Shown piece after piece: positions 1-9,508 of a DNA stretch of 64,000 nt. The stretch's first letter is position 1, and the number at the start of each line of letters is the position of its first letter. The position numbers were made by a program, and so were the translations under genes. Origin of the DNA: JAHJQZ01 sp963676075 (GTDB taxonomy: Bacteria > Pseudomonadota > Alphaproteobacteria > Rhizobiales > Devosiaceae); assembly GCA_963676075.2 (NCBI GenBank), contig CAXXNZ010000005.1, positions 4,904-68,903 of the forward strand. The letters run 5' to 3'. The notes beneath the pieces are model-generated. The model was given only the letters and a program-made list of their open reading frames with translations. It did no database searches and was not told where the DNA came from.

Positions 1-51
1 GTGGATGCGCTTTGTGCAGCCCTTGAAAAGGCCAAGGGCTTTTTCGCGTGA
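1..51 (+). CDS. sufS: C-terminal end of cysteine desulfurase SufS (partial)
   Basis: The first 51 bases read as an open frame to a TGA, giving VDALCAALEKAKGFFA. This resembles the last helix of group II cysteine desulfurases (SufS/CsdA), which commonly end in a VD-L-x-x-L-E-K-like helix. The position directly before sufT and an A-type carrier, as in suf operons, supports the call. SufS supplies persulfide sulfur from cysteine to the SufBCD scaffold. The rest of the gene lies outside the window, so the identity depends on context as much as on these 16 residues. Confidence 0.65.
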   Translation: MDALCAALEKAKGFFA

Positions 52-70
52 GAATATCCAAGGAAGATTG

Positions 71-475
71 ATGAGCGAAGCGAGCCAAGCTGAAGACATC
101 GAGACAACCGAGGCGGAGACTGCCGCGCCGCTGCTGACGACCAGCGGCGACGCCGTGCCGCCCGAGGAGATCGAGCGCATCACCGCCGATCTCATCTCGG
201 CGCTCAAGACGGTCTATGATCCGGAAATCCCGGTCGATATCTACGAACTCGGACTGATCTACAAGATCGAGATGGATGACGATCGTCTGGTTCGTGTCGA
301 CATGACCCTGACCGCGCCGGGGTGCCCGGTGGCCGGCGAAATGCCGGGCTGGGTCGACAATGCCGTCAGGGGTGTCGAAGGCATTTCGGAGGTCATGGTC
401 AACATGGTTTTCGATCCGCCCTGGACGCCGGAGCGGATGAGCGAGGAAGCGCAGGTCGCGCTTAACTGGTGGTAG
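71..475 (+). CDS. sufT: SUF system protein SufT (MIP18/DUF59 family)
   Basis: The product is 134 aa. After an acidic leader of about 35 residues comes a MIP18/DUF59 domain, with VYDPEIPVDIYELGLIY, the conserved Cys in TAPGCP, and the closing stretch around MVFDPPWTPERMSE. In bacteria SufT assists maturation of Fe-S proteins in the cytosol. The ATG at 71 was chosen because it follows AGGAAG and lies 19 bases after the sufS stop; an upstream in-frame ATG at 5 would lie inside sufS. It sits in the suf operon, between the sulfur donor and the A-type carrier. Confidence 0.9.
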   Translation: MSEASQAEDIETTEAETAAPLLTTSGDAVPPEEIERITADLISALKTVYDPEIPVDIYELGLIYKIEMDDDRLVRVDMTLTAPGCPVAGEMPGWVDNAVRGVEGISEVMVNMVFDPPWTPERMSEEAQVALNWW

Positions 476-477
476 CG

Positions 478-897
478 ATGAAACGCCCAGATCTGACAGG
501 CCTGGTCGAGACCTGCCTTTACGTTTCCGACGTCGAGGCGAGCCGGGATTTTTACGTCGATCTGTTCGGTTTCGAGCCGGCCGGCGGCAGCGACCGTATC
601 CAGCCGCTGATGGTCGGACCGGGGCAGATGCTGATCCTGTTCAGGAAGGGCGGCACGCTGGAGCCGATCCCGGTCGCCAACGGATTCATTCCGCCCCATG
701 ATGGCGGTGGCGAACAACACTTTGCTTTCGGTATTCCCGAAGCGGCCTTCGAGGACTGGAAGGCCTTCCTTGCCAGCAAGGATATTGAAATCGAAAGCAC
801 CATAGACTGGCCGCAGGGCGGGCGTAGCCTTTATTTCCGTGACCCGGACCGGCTGGTCGTCGAACTGGTCACACCGGGCCTGTGGCCCAACTACTGA
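478..897 (+). CDS. VOC family (glyoxalase/bleomycin-resistance fold) protein
   Basis: The product is 139 aa, with the VOC pattern: an N-terminal ETCLYVSDVEASRDFYVDLFGFE, a central GGGEQHFAFGIPE and a C-terminal SLYFRDPDRLVVELVTPGLW. Family members bind a divalent metal and act as lyases, dioxygenases or resistance proteins. The His and Glu that could serve as ligands are visible (H in EQHFAF, E in VVELV). The start is ATG 478, two bases after the sufT stop; a GTG at 469 inside sufT is possible. Substrate is unknown. Its place between sufT and the A-type carrier suggests co-transcription with suf. Confidence 0.8.
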   Translation: MKRPDLTGLVETCLYVSDVEASRDFYVDLFGFEPAGGSDRIQPLMVGPGQMLILFRKGGTLEPIPVANGFIPPHDGGGEQHFAFGIPEAAFEDWKAFLASKDIEIESTIDWPQGGRSLYFRDPDRLVVELVTPGLWPNY

Positions 898-908
898 AGG
901 ACAAGCCG

Positions 909-1295
909 ATGGCACTGAAGATCATGAGCCTGACCGAAGCCGCGGCAGAGCGTATCCGCGAGATCATGGAAGACGCCGAAACGCCGGTGATCGGCGTGCG
1001 CGTCGGGGTCAGGAACGCCGGCTGCGCCGGCATGGCCTATACGCTCGATTATGTTTCCGAAGCGCCGGCGGGCGACGACCATGTCAACGAGCACGGCGTC
1101 GACGTCTGGGTTGAGCCCAAGGCGACGCTGTTCCTGCTCGGCACGGTGATGGACTTCAAGGTCGACAGGATGAGCTCCGGGTTCACCTTCACCAACCCCA
1201 ACGAAGTCAGTGCCTGCGGCTGCGGCGAAAGCGTGCAGCTCGAACAGGCCGATTTGCAGGCTTTGGCCGAAGCCCGCGCCAGCGCGACCGGCTAG
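909..1295 (+). CDS. sufA: A-type Fe-S cluster carrier (SufA/IscA family)
   Basis: The product is 128 aa, with the three cysteines that define A-type carriers: C39 in NAGCAGMAY and the C-terminal C-G-C (SACGCGES, about residues 103-105). These proteins receive clusters from the SUF scaffold and hand them to apo-targets. ATG 909 is preceded by GAAGGA; an earlier in-frame start at 882 would lie inside the VOC gene. It appears to be the last gene of the suf operon, since non-coding repeat sequence follows. SufA is chosen over IscA or ErpA because of the operon. Confidence 0.9.
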   Translation: MALKIMSLTEAAAERIREIMEDAETPVIGVRVGVRNAGCAGMAYTLDYVSEAPAGDDHVNEHGVDVWVEPKATLFLLGTVMDFKVDRMSSGFTFTNPNEVSACGCGESVQLEQADLQALAEARASATG

Positions 1296-1343
1296 TGCGC
1301 TCCGCGCTAGAGCCCGACATTCTGAGATGGACACACCCTTTTC

Positions 1344-1500
1344 TCTCTCCCCTTGATGGGGAGGGTGGCCCGGCGCAGCCGGGTCGGGTGGGGTGGAGCC
1401 CACAGGCACCGAGCGTGGGGCCTTACCCCCACCCAGGCTCGCAACGGACTTAGCGAAGGGCTAAGTCCTGCTCGCCGACCCTCCCCACAAGGGGGAGGGA
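1344..1500. repeat. MITE-like intergenic inverted-repeat element
   Basis: The two 23-base ends (1344-1366 and 1478-1500) are imperfect inverted copies of each other, built around CCCTTG-TGGGGAGGGT. Inside are a CCCGGC-GCAGCCGGG hairpin near 1369-1383 and a 9-bp stem (1446-1454 with 1460-1468, GGACTTAGC/GCTAAGTCC). No coding frame is credible. Palindromic G/C-run elements of this kind are common between genes in rhizobial genomes; whether this one is dispersed here cannot be seen from one copy. Confidence 0.7.
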
Positions 1501-1599
1501 AGCCCCGCGGCAGCTTTCGTCGAAAACCAACCGCATTTAGGTTTTTGAGCGGTCTTGCTTTCCAGCCGGAAAGTGGCATCCACTTTTCCGGAAACCCCT

Positions 1600-2016
1600 C
1601 TACCTCAACAGCTTGAACGCACCAGTCAGCGAGCGCACCCAACGCGTCGGACCGGCGAGGCCGAGGCCGTCGATTTCCTCGGCGTCGAGGCTCTTTTCCG
1701 GGAAAATCGTCCGGTATTCATCGAAATCGTGCAATGCGCGTGCAAAGGCCGGGAAAGGCACCACGGCGGCGCCCTCGGGAATGGGCAGGGCACGGCGCAT
1801 GGCGACGGCAATGACGTCCGAAGGCGCCTGCAGCACCGGCACCGGTCTGTTGGAACTGGTGTCGAGCACCTTGCGATCGCGATCGGTGAGCTGGCTGTTG
1901 CCCAGCGCCGGCAGTTTGGCGCCAAGCCCGATGGCGATAGCGCCAATGGTGTTGGCGATCAGCCCCGGCGGCAGCTCGGGGTTGACGATGATGGCGACAC
2001 GCATGTCCTGATCCAT
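1600..2016 (-). CDS. DUF2000 family protein
   Basis: The product is 138 aa and begins MDQDMRVAIIVNPELPPG, followed by ANTIGAIAIGLGAKLP and a distal VVPFPAFARALHDFDEYR. This matches the DUF2000 fold, a small alpha/beta domain resembling peptidyl-tRNA hydrolase 2 whose biochemical role is unknown. The ATG at 2016 has a purine-rich GGAGAAAG upstream. It is divergent from an Lrp/AsnC gene across about 127 bases, and that neighbour is the obvious candidate regulator. Confidence 0.75.
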   Translation of the reverse strand: MDQDMRVAIIVNPELPPGLIANTIGAIAIGLGAKLPALGNSQLTDRDRKVLDTSSNRPVPVLQAPSDVIAVAMRRALPIPEGAAVVPFPAFARALHDFDEYRTIFPEKSLDAEEIDGLGLAGPTRWVRSLTGAFKLLR

Positions 2017-2143
2017 GACTTTCTCCGGTACCTGAAACCGGCGGCAGAATAGGAGGCTGCAATAGGGCAGTTTTGCCTTTTGTTGTTCGCTCGCGCACGA
2101 ATATGGTAGAAGTTACCCGAAAATGGCGAGAAAGAGACAAGAA

Positions 2144-2620
2144 ATGCCGGACAGATTGCTGGAAGCGGTAGATGCCAGAATCCTCGATGCCTTGCAGGGC
2201 GACGGACGCCTGACCAATCAGGCGCTGGCGGACAGGGTCGGCATGTCGACCTCGCCGTGCTGGCGTCGGGTCAACAGGCTGGAACAGGATGGGATGATTG
2301 CCGGCTACCGCGCCGTGCTCGACCGTCAGAAGATCGGGCTTGGGGTGCTCGCCTTCGTTCGCGTCAAGATCGACAGCCATAATGCCGATGAAGCCGAGGA
2401 GTTCTCGCGCGGCATCATGCGGCTCAACGAGGTTGTCGCCTGCTATTCAGTGGCCGGCGATGCCGATTTTCTGCTGCAGGTGGTGGCAAGCGATCTCGAC
2501 GCCTACGCCGATTTCGCCATGACAGTCATTCGTCGTCTGCCCCGCATCAAGGAAATGCAGACGACAATGGTCCTCAAGGAAATCAAGGCGTTCGAAGGGT
2601 TTCCTGTCAACGTAGGTTAG
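2144..2620 (+). CDS. Lrp/AsnC family transcriptional regulator
   Basis: The product is 158 aa. The N-terminal winged HTH reads LDAVDARILDALQGDGRLTNQALADRVGMSTSPCWRRVNRLEQDGMIAGYRAVLD, typical of Lrp/AsnC. The C-terminal RAM domain contains the GDADFLLQVV core that forms the amino-acid sensing dimer interface. Start 2144 is preferred; ATG 2123, seven codons upstream, is an alternative. Such proteins usually regulate a divergent neighbour, here the DUF2000 gene, and bind an amino-acid effector. The ligand cannot be deduced. Confidence 0.9.
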   Translation: MPDRLLEAVDARILDALQGDGRLTNQALADRVGMSTSPCWRRVNRLEQDGMIAGYRAVLDRQKIGLGVLAFVRVKIDSHNADEAEEFSRGIMRLNEVVACYSVAGDADFLLQVVASDLDAYADFAMTVIRRLPRIKEMQTTMVLKEIKAFEGFPVNVG

Positions 2621-2656
2621 CTATCTGGCGTTTTGCCGGAATCCGATGCGCAGCAG

Positions 2657-3724
2657 TCAGGCGGCGTTGACTTCGGTGCGCATCAACTCGCTTGCCTCGG
2701 TCACGACCCGGTTTCGGCCGTTGCGCTTGGCAGCGTAAAGGCAGCGGTCGGCGCGTTCGATCAGCGAGGTGGCGGTGTCGTCGGGCTGCAACTGGGCAAC
2801 GCCGAGCGACGCGGTGACACGGCCGAGGTTCTCGTTTGTCGACCGGCGCAGCAATTCCTTGGACTGGATGGCCTTCCGCACCATTTCAGCCAGCGCCTGG
2901 CCGCCATCGAGCGAGGTATTGGGCAGAACCGCCGCGAATTCCTCGCCACCGTAACGGGCGGCGATGTCGCGCCCCTTGATCATCGACTTCAACGTCAGGG
3001 CCACGAGCCGCAGCACCTGGTCGCCGGTCTGGTGACCGAACGTGTCGTTGAACCGCTTGAAATGATCGATATCGAGCAGGATCAGCGTCAGAGGCCGGCC
3101 GGTATCGCGGGCATCCCCAATGGCCCTGTCGATGCTCCTGTCGAAATACTTGCGATTGTAGATCTTGGTCAGCGGGTCGAGCTGCGACTCGCGCCGGACA
3201 GCATCAAGGTCGCGCTGCAGCGCCGCGATATCGGATTTTGACGATTCGAGGCGTTCTTCGAGGATGCGGTTGCTGGACTGCATCCGTCTGGTTTCCTCGA
3301 GCAGCTGCGTGGTCAACCGGCGCAGCGCCTTGCGGTCGATTTCCTCACTCAGGCTTTCATTGGCTTCGACCAGCTTGCCCGAATAGGAATGGGCGCTGTG
3401 CATGGCGTTTTTCACCGCGCCACGCACCGAGTCGATGTTGGTGAAGACTTTCTCGGACAGCGTGTTAAGGCGCTCTTCGACGTCGTTGGTCCTCAGGAAT
3501 TCCTGGTAGAGACGCTCGGCGATGTCACCGCCTTCGGCGTCGTTGAACAGCACCATGTCGATGCGGGAATTCAGATGGGGGTTGATGCCCGAGACGTATG
3601 TATAGAGCAACTCGTAAAACTGCGGATAGGGCGGCACGAGGTGCTCGCGCAGCAATCCCATCGCCGAATCGGCATACTTGTTCGCTCTCTGATATTCGCT
3701 ACTACTCAAGATGCGCCCCACCAT
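2657..3724 (-). CDS. GGDEF diguanylate cyclase
   Basis: The product is 355 aa with no membrane segment. An N-terminal helical sensor region (about 1-125) is followed by a coiled coil (about 125-190, EETRRMQSSNRILEERLESSKSDIAALQRDL) and a C-terminal GGDEF domain. The domain opens with LDPLTKIYNRKYFDR and carries an active-site GGEEF near residue 265. This signature makes c-di-GMP from two GTP. The inhibitory I-site, expected as RxxD, reads KGRD. A PilZ effector lies about 6 kb away. The input signal is unknown. Confidence 0.9.
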   Translation of the reverse strand: MVGRILSSSEYQRANKYADSAMGLLREHLVPPYPQFYELLYTYVSGINPHLNSRIDMVLFNDAEGGDIAERLYQEFLRTNDVEERLNTLSEKVFTNIDSVRGAVKNAMHSAHSYSGKLVEANESLSEEIDRKALRRLTTQLLEETRRMQSSNRILEERLESSKSDIAALQRDLDAVRRESQLDPLTKIYNRKYFDRSIDRAIGDARDTGRPLTLILLDIDHFKRFNDTFGHQTGDQVLRLVALTLKSMIKGRDIAARYGGEEFAAVLPNTSLDGGQALAEMVRKAIQSKELLRRSTNENLGRVTASLGVAQLQPDDTATSLIERADRCLYAAKRNGRNRVVTEASELMRTEVNAA

Positions 3725-3922
3725 TCGTAACGGCGCGGAGTTTTGCGCATTTATTCCTAACGTGGAATTAACCGAAAGCGTTTTGGACGTGCAAATGCCG
3801 ACCGAAAACGCTCAATCGCGTGGCAAATCCACTATTATCTTCAAGCCAGTGCGTGAAAACATCGAACGCGTAACCGCAGCCGGCCCGGCGCAGGCAGGGC
3901 CGCCGCGATTCGTTTGTGTCGC

Positions 3923-5410
<1,488 letters not shown>

Positions 5411-5668
5411 ATGTCCTGTCCAGATGTTTGGGGCGTGGCGCTCAGATAACTCCTCACTGGCGTCGCGTCCCGGTTGGCTCTCGCATACCCGAGTGCTTGC
5501 GTGCCGATCATTATGCGGGGGAGAGTGCGTCCTGCTGTCGGCAGCTTGGCGGGACCATAGCCTGCCGGTATTTCAAGTCAACGCGCAAAGAGATTTTGTC
5601 TTAATTTCCGGCATTTTTGCGACAATCAAGACAATGTGAAGCGGTTTGCGACGCGTTGGACGCCGCAA

Positions 5669-6199
5669 TCATGCCGCCGCGTCCGATAGCAGCGCCCAAC
5701 GTTCATGGTCGCGCCAGGCACCGTTCAGGAACAGGTATTTGGGCGAATAGCCTTCCTTGTGGAAGCCGGCGCGTCTGACGAGCGCGATCGAGGCGAGGTT
5801 GTCCGGCTGGATATTGGCTTCGAGCCGATGCAGGCCGAGATCTTCGAATGCGTATTTTGCTGTTGCACCAAGAGCTTCGGTCATGAAGCCCTGGCGGGCG
5901 AAACGCACCATGCCATGATAGCCGAGATAGGCGCTCTTGAAGACGCCGCCAACGATCTCGCTCAGTGTGAAAACCCCGACAATGGCGTTCGAGACGGTCT
6001 CGCGCGCCACAAGCGCAACCGACGGTCCGGTCAGACTGCGCCAGTACCAGGCATCGAATCCCGCCTGATCGGTGAAGGGACTGGCCCAGGGCGCGTGGTA
6101 ATCGCGGCTTTCCAGATGTAACGCGATCAGCTCGGCGGCATCTTCGGGCGTCACGCGGGCAAGACGAATGCGCGACGCGTTTTCCGCAGCTTCGGGCAT
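5669..6199 (-). CDS. GNAT N-acetyltransferase (RimJ/RimL-like)
   Basis: The product is 176 aa. It opens RIRLARVTPEDAAELIALH and has the acetyl-CoA binding region around GYHGMVRFARQGFMTEALGATAKYAFEDLGLHRLEANIQPDN, then IALVRRAGFHKEGYSPKYLFLNGAWRDHERWALL. That is the layout of RimJ/RimL-type N-alpha acetyltransferases, which modify ribosomal proteins or small molecules. It lies 35 bases downstream of parE on the same strand and may be co-transcribed. Its substrate cannot be assigned. Confidence 0.85.
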   Translation of the reverse strand: MPEAAENASRIRLARVTPEDAAELIALHLESRDYHAPWASPFTDQAGFDAWYWRSLTGPSVALVARETVSNAIVGVFTLSEIVGGVFKSAYLGYHGMVRFARQGFMTEALGATAKYAFEDLGLHRLEANIQPDNLASIALVRRAGFHKEGYSPKYLFLNGAWRDHERWALLSDAAA

Positions 6200-6234
6200 G
6201 TCAGATGTTCCGTGTATCGGTGCGGTCCGGGACC

Positions 6235-8259
6235 CTAGATGTCGAGATCGGTAACGAAATCGGCGTTTTCCTGGATGAAGGCAAAACGTGACTCGGGCTT
6301 GTTGCCCATCAACCGATCCACCGCATCCTTTGTTCCCTCAGGGTCCTGGCGCACCTTGACCTGCAACAGGGTCCGGGTCTTCGGGCTCATGGTCGTTTCC
6401 TTGAGGTGGGCGAACGGCATCTCGCCAAGACCCTTGAAGCGGGTGATGTCGATCTTGCCACGGCCGGTGAACTCGCTGGCGATCAGTTCGTCCTTGTGGG
6501 CGTCGTCGCGGGCATAAAGCGTCTTGCCGCCCTGGGAGATGCGGTAGAGCGGCGGCAGGGCGAGATAAACATGACCGCTTTCGATGACATGCGGCATTTC
6601 CTGAAAGAAGAAGGTGATGAGCAGCGAGGCGATGTGGGCCCCATCGACATCGGCGTCGGTCATGATGATGATCTTCTCGTAGCGAAGATCGTCCTCGCGG
6701 TAGCGCTCGCGCGTGCCGCAGCCGAGCGCCTGGATGAGGTCGCCGATCAGCTGGTTGGCCGCAAGCTTGTCGCGGCTGGCGCCCGCGACGTTGAGGATCT
6801 TGCCGCGCAGTGGCAGCACGGCCTGGTTCTTGCGGTCGCGCGCCTGCTTGGCGCTGCCGCCGGCGCTGTCGCCTTCGACGATGAAGATCTCGGCGCCCTG
6901 GGCGGCGTTCTGGGTGCAATCGGCGAGCTTGCCGGGCAGGCGGAGCTTCCGGGTGGCGCTCTGGCGATCGATTTCCTTCTGCTTGCGGCGCTTGAGCCGC
7001 TCCTCGGCGCGATCGATCGTCCATTCAAGCAGCTTGCCGGCCTGGGTCGGCGATGCGGCGAGCCAGTGATCGAAGGCATCGCGGATGGCGGTGTCGACGA
7101 CGCGAGTGGCTTCGTTCGAGGACAGGCGGTCCTTGGTCTGGCCAACAAATTCCGGCTCGCGGATGAACACCGACAGCATGGCGCCGCACTGGGTCATCAC
7201 ATCCTCGGAGGTGAGGATGGAGGCGCGCTTGTTGCCTGTCAGTTCCGCATAGTTCTTGAGACCGCGCAAAATGGCGGTCCTCAGGCCCGCTTCATGCGTG
7301 CCGCCGTCCTGTGTCGGAATGGTGTTGCAGTAGGAATTGACGAAGCTGTCGCCAAGATACCAGGTAATGGCCCATTCGCAGGCGCCGTGCGTGCCGGGCT
7401 TTCCCGCGATGCCGGAAAAGATGTCGTCAACGATGCGCGTCTGGCCGGATATGCGGGCCTCGGTGAATTCGCGCAACCCGCCGGGATAGTGGAAGGTCTC
7501 GCGCTCCGGCACCACATCGTTGGCCAGCGATTCATCGCAGGACCAGCGGATCTCGACGCCGCCGAACAGATAGGCCTTGGAGCGCGACATGCGGAAGATG
7601 CGCTCGGGCGAAAAGCCGAGCTTGGCGCCGAAGATCTCGGCATCGGGATGGAAACGATGGGTGGTGCCGCGACGGTTGTGGACCTTGCCGACCACTTCCA
7701 TGGTGCCCACGGCCTTGCCGCGCGAAAACCGCTGGCGGTACAGCGTCTGATCGCGCGCCACTTCGGTGACAAGATCGTCGCTGAGGGCGTTGACGACGGA
7801 AATGCCGACGCCATGCAAGCCGCCCGAGGTCTCATAGGCCTTGGAATCGAATTTGCCGCCGGCATGCAGCGTCGTCATGATGATTTCGAGCGCCGAACGG
7901 CCCGGGAACTTCGGATGCGGATCGACCGGGATGCCTCGGCCGTTGTCGGAAACGGTCAGGTAGCCGTCTTCCCCCAGATGCACCTCGATGCGGCTGGCGT
8001 GGCCGGCAATGGCCTCGTCCATGCAGTTGTCGATGACTTCGGCGAACAGGTGATGAAGGGCATTGGTGTCGGTGCCGCCAATATACATGCCAGGCCGACG
8101 CCGTACCGGTTCGAGGCCTTCGAGAACCTCGATATCCTTGGCCGAATAGTCGCCGCTGTTGGACACGGGTGAGGGGGCCGAGGCAGGGGCGGGGCTCGGT
8201 TTGCGGATCGGGGCCGGCGCGCGCTCGGGCGTGCTGCCAAAAAGGTCGTCACTGGTCAT
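6235..8259 (-). CDS. parE: DNA topoisomerase IV subunit B
   Basis: The product is about 674 aa. The GHKL ATPase part shows RRRPGMYIGGTD, EVIDNCMDEAIAGHA, DNGRGIPVD and GGLHGVGISVVNAL. The Toprim part shows EGDSAGGSAKQARDRKNQAVLPLRGKILNV and DADVDGAHI. With ParC it decatenates daughter chromosomes. It is called ParE rather than GyrB by its shorter length and the EGDSAGGSAKQ signature. Start MTSDDLFGS (8259) is preferred; MTM at 8265 and a farther GTG at 8298 are alternatives. A Pro/Ala/Ser-rich linker of about 30 residues precedes the ATPase. Confidence 0.95.
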   Translation of the reverse strand: MTSDDLFGSTPERAPAPIRKPSPAPASAPSPVSNSGDYSAKDIEVLEGLEPVRRRPGMYIGGTDTNALHHLFAEVIDNCMDEAIAGHASRIEVHLGEDGYLTVSDNGRGIPVDPHPKFPGRSALEIIMTTLHAGGKFDSKAYETSGGLHGVGISVVNALSDDLVTEVARDQTLYRQRFSRGKAVGTMEVVGKVHNRRGTTHRFHPDAEIFGAKLGFSPERIFRMSRSKAYLFGGVEIRWSCDESLANDVVPERETFHYPGGLREFTEARISGQTRIVDDIFSGIAGKPGTHGACEWAITWYLGDSFVNSYCNTIPTQDGGTHEAGLRTAILRGLKNYAELTGNKRASILTSEDVMTQCGAMLSVFIREPEFVGQTKDRLSSNEATRVVDTAIRDAFDHWLAASPTQAGKLLEWTIDRAEERLKRRKQKEIDRQSATRKLRLPGKLADCTQNAAQGAEIFIVEGDSAGGSAKQARDRKNQAVLPLRGKILNVAGASRDKLAANQLIGDLIQALGCGTRERYREDDLRYEKIIIMTDADVDGAHIASLLITFFFQEMPHVIESGHVYLALPPLYRISQGGKTLYARDDAHKDELIASEFTGRGKIDITRFKGLGEMPFAHLKETTMSPKTRTLLQVKVRQDPEGTKDAVDRLMGNKPESRFAFIQENADFVTDLDI

Positions 8260-8559
8260 GGTCATCCCGGGCCGACAAGGGCCGTTTTGTTCACGCACGT
8301 GCCCTGCCGGCGGTCGGCTGGCGCTTGTGCTCCGCGCCGGCAGTCCGGTCCGGGAACGTGCGTTCGAATCAACAGGTCTTTTATCATAATGTAGGCGTCA
8401 TCCAGCCCGGACCGGACAAAATCCCCGGCCGGACATCCCGCTTGTCTTGCAGGTGATGAACGGTGGATGAACACGCAATTCCGGTGCGGTTCAAGCTGGC
8501 GGGTCCAGTGTGTTCCCAACGCTTCGGCATGTGGTGCCGGCGGTTTCGGGAGACATGAC
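8260..8559. other. Divergent intergenic region between parE and a secreted-protein gene
   Basis: About 300 bases separate two divergent genes, so it must hold both promoters. I see no strong sigma-70 match, RNA gene or repeat. Open frames crossing it have no recognisable product. Confidence 0.5.
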
Positions 8560-9042
8560 ATGAATATCAATCTCTTATCCTCGGGTACCCGCAAGTTTCT
8601 TGGCGCCGGCGCCGTTATTCTGGCCCTTGGCGCTGCGGTGCCGGTTCAGGCAGCGGACAATGTCCGGTTCGGTTTTTCCTTCGGTGAGGGCAATTTCTCG
8701 CTGTCGATCGGCAATGGCGGCTTCAACGGGCGACATTTCGCCCCGCCGCAGCCGGTGTGCATGACCGAGAACCAGCTGCGCGCCCGCCTGCGCGACCAAG
8801 GGTATCGCCACATCAGCTTCGGCGGCAGCCGTCGCGGCTGGCTTCATACCAGCGCGCGCCGCGACGGTCGGCGCTTCAGCTTCGACACCAACACCTGCAA
8901 TGGCGCCATCGCCAATCTTGTTGCCGAGCGTGGCTTCGGCTCCGGTGGGTTCCCCTCGGGCGGTCACTCCGGCTTCGGCGGTAACGGCTTCCCGTCGGGC
9001 AATTTTGCCGGCGGCAAGGGCTTTCCGGTCTGGCGCCCCTGA
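8560..9042 (+). CDS. Small secreted protein of unknown function
   Basis: The product is 160 aa. The N-terminus is a Sec signal peptide: a basic start, the hydrophobic FLGAGAVILALGAAVPVQA, and probable cleavage after VQA (about residue 27). The mature part has two Cys, in CMTENQLRARL and TNTCNG, that could form a disulfide around a compact domain ending ANLVAERGFG. A Gly/Ser/Phe-rich tail (GSGGFPSGGHSGFGGNGFPSG) follows. Start ATG 8560 follows GGGAGACATG; an earlier start would hide the signal peptide. I do not recognise a named family. Export to the periplasm is inferred. Confidence 0.75.
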   Translation: MNINLLSSGTRKFLGAGAVILALGAAVPVQAADNVRFGFSFGEGNFSLSIGNGGFNGRHFAPPQPVCMTENQLRARLRDQGYRHISFGGSRRGWLHTSARRDGRRFSFDTNTCNGAIANLVAERGFGSGGFPSGGHSGFGGNGFPSGNFAGGKGFPVWRP

Positions 9043-9119
9043 TCCTGCTCCGACGCTGAAACCTGCGTCTTCTTAACCAAATCGACCACGGTGCGAGCCA
9101 AGACTTGTGCCAAAACGGG

Positions 9120-9148
9120 AACCCGGGGCAAGTCCCCGGGTTTTCTTT
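9120..9148 (+). terminator. Rho-independent terminator after the secreted-protein gene
   Basis: A stem AACCCGGGG / CCCCGGGTT with a short loop is followed by TTTTCTTT. It lies about 80 bases after the stop of the preceding plus-strand gene. Confidence 0.85.
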
Positions 9149-9508
9149 ACTTTTGGTTTGTCTCTCATCAGCACTTTTTTAAAAGCGCGCTGCTAGAAAG
9201 GGTCATACGGAAACGTTTGGAGTACCGTATGCAACCCGTCGAGCGGATAAGTATTGCGTACCGCGACAGGGATCGGGTTGCTCATGTCTCAGCGTGGTTG
9301 CAGGCCGGATTAGGTAGTTTTGCGTACCGGCTTGCCCACGTTCATCTCGCCAGACCACTGGCGCTGCTGTTGACGGCAACTTTCCTTTACCTTGCATAAA
9401 CCATATCCGGGCTGCAGCGCGTTCTCGTGTTGCACATTATTAGTCTGTCAACAAATGCGCTGACAGAGTGATATTGTAGTTTACGCAAGTGTAATGGGGT
9501 AACTACTT
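9149..9508. other. Intergenic region upstream of the PilZ gene
   Basis: No coding region is supported. A 7-bp inverted repeat CATACGG/CCGTATG (9204-9210 and 9225-9231) encloses the palindrome AAACGTTT and could be an operator or hairpin. GCGTACCG-type words recur near 9257 and 9321. The PilZ promoter is presumably close to 9508. Confidence 0.4.

Noticed and set aside
6406..8172. A 588-codon plus-strand open frame opposite parE
   Set aside because: It lies entirely antisense to a clear topoisomerase gene; its Ala/Gly/Asp/Val-rich composition is that of a shadow frame in GC-rich coding DNA.
9091..9399. A 102-codon frame after the secreted-protein gene
   Set aside because: It runs through the intrinsic terminator at 9120-9148 and has no family features or SD site.
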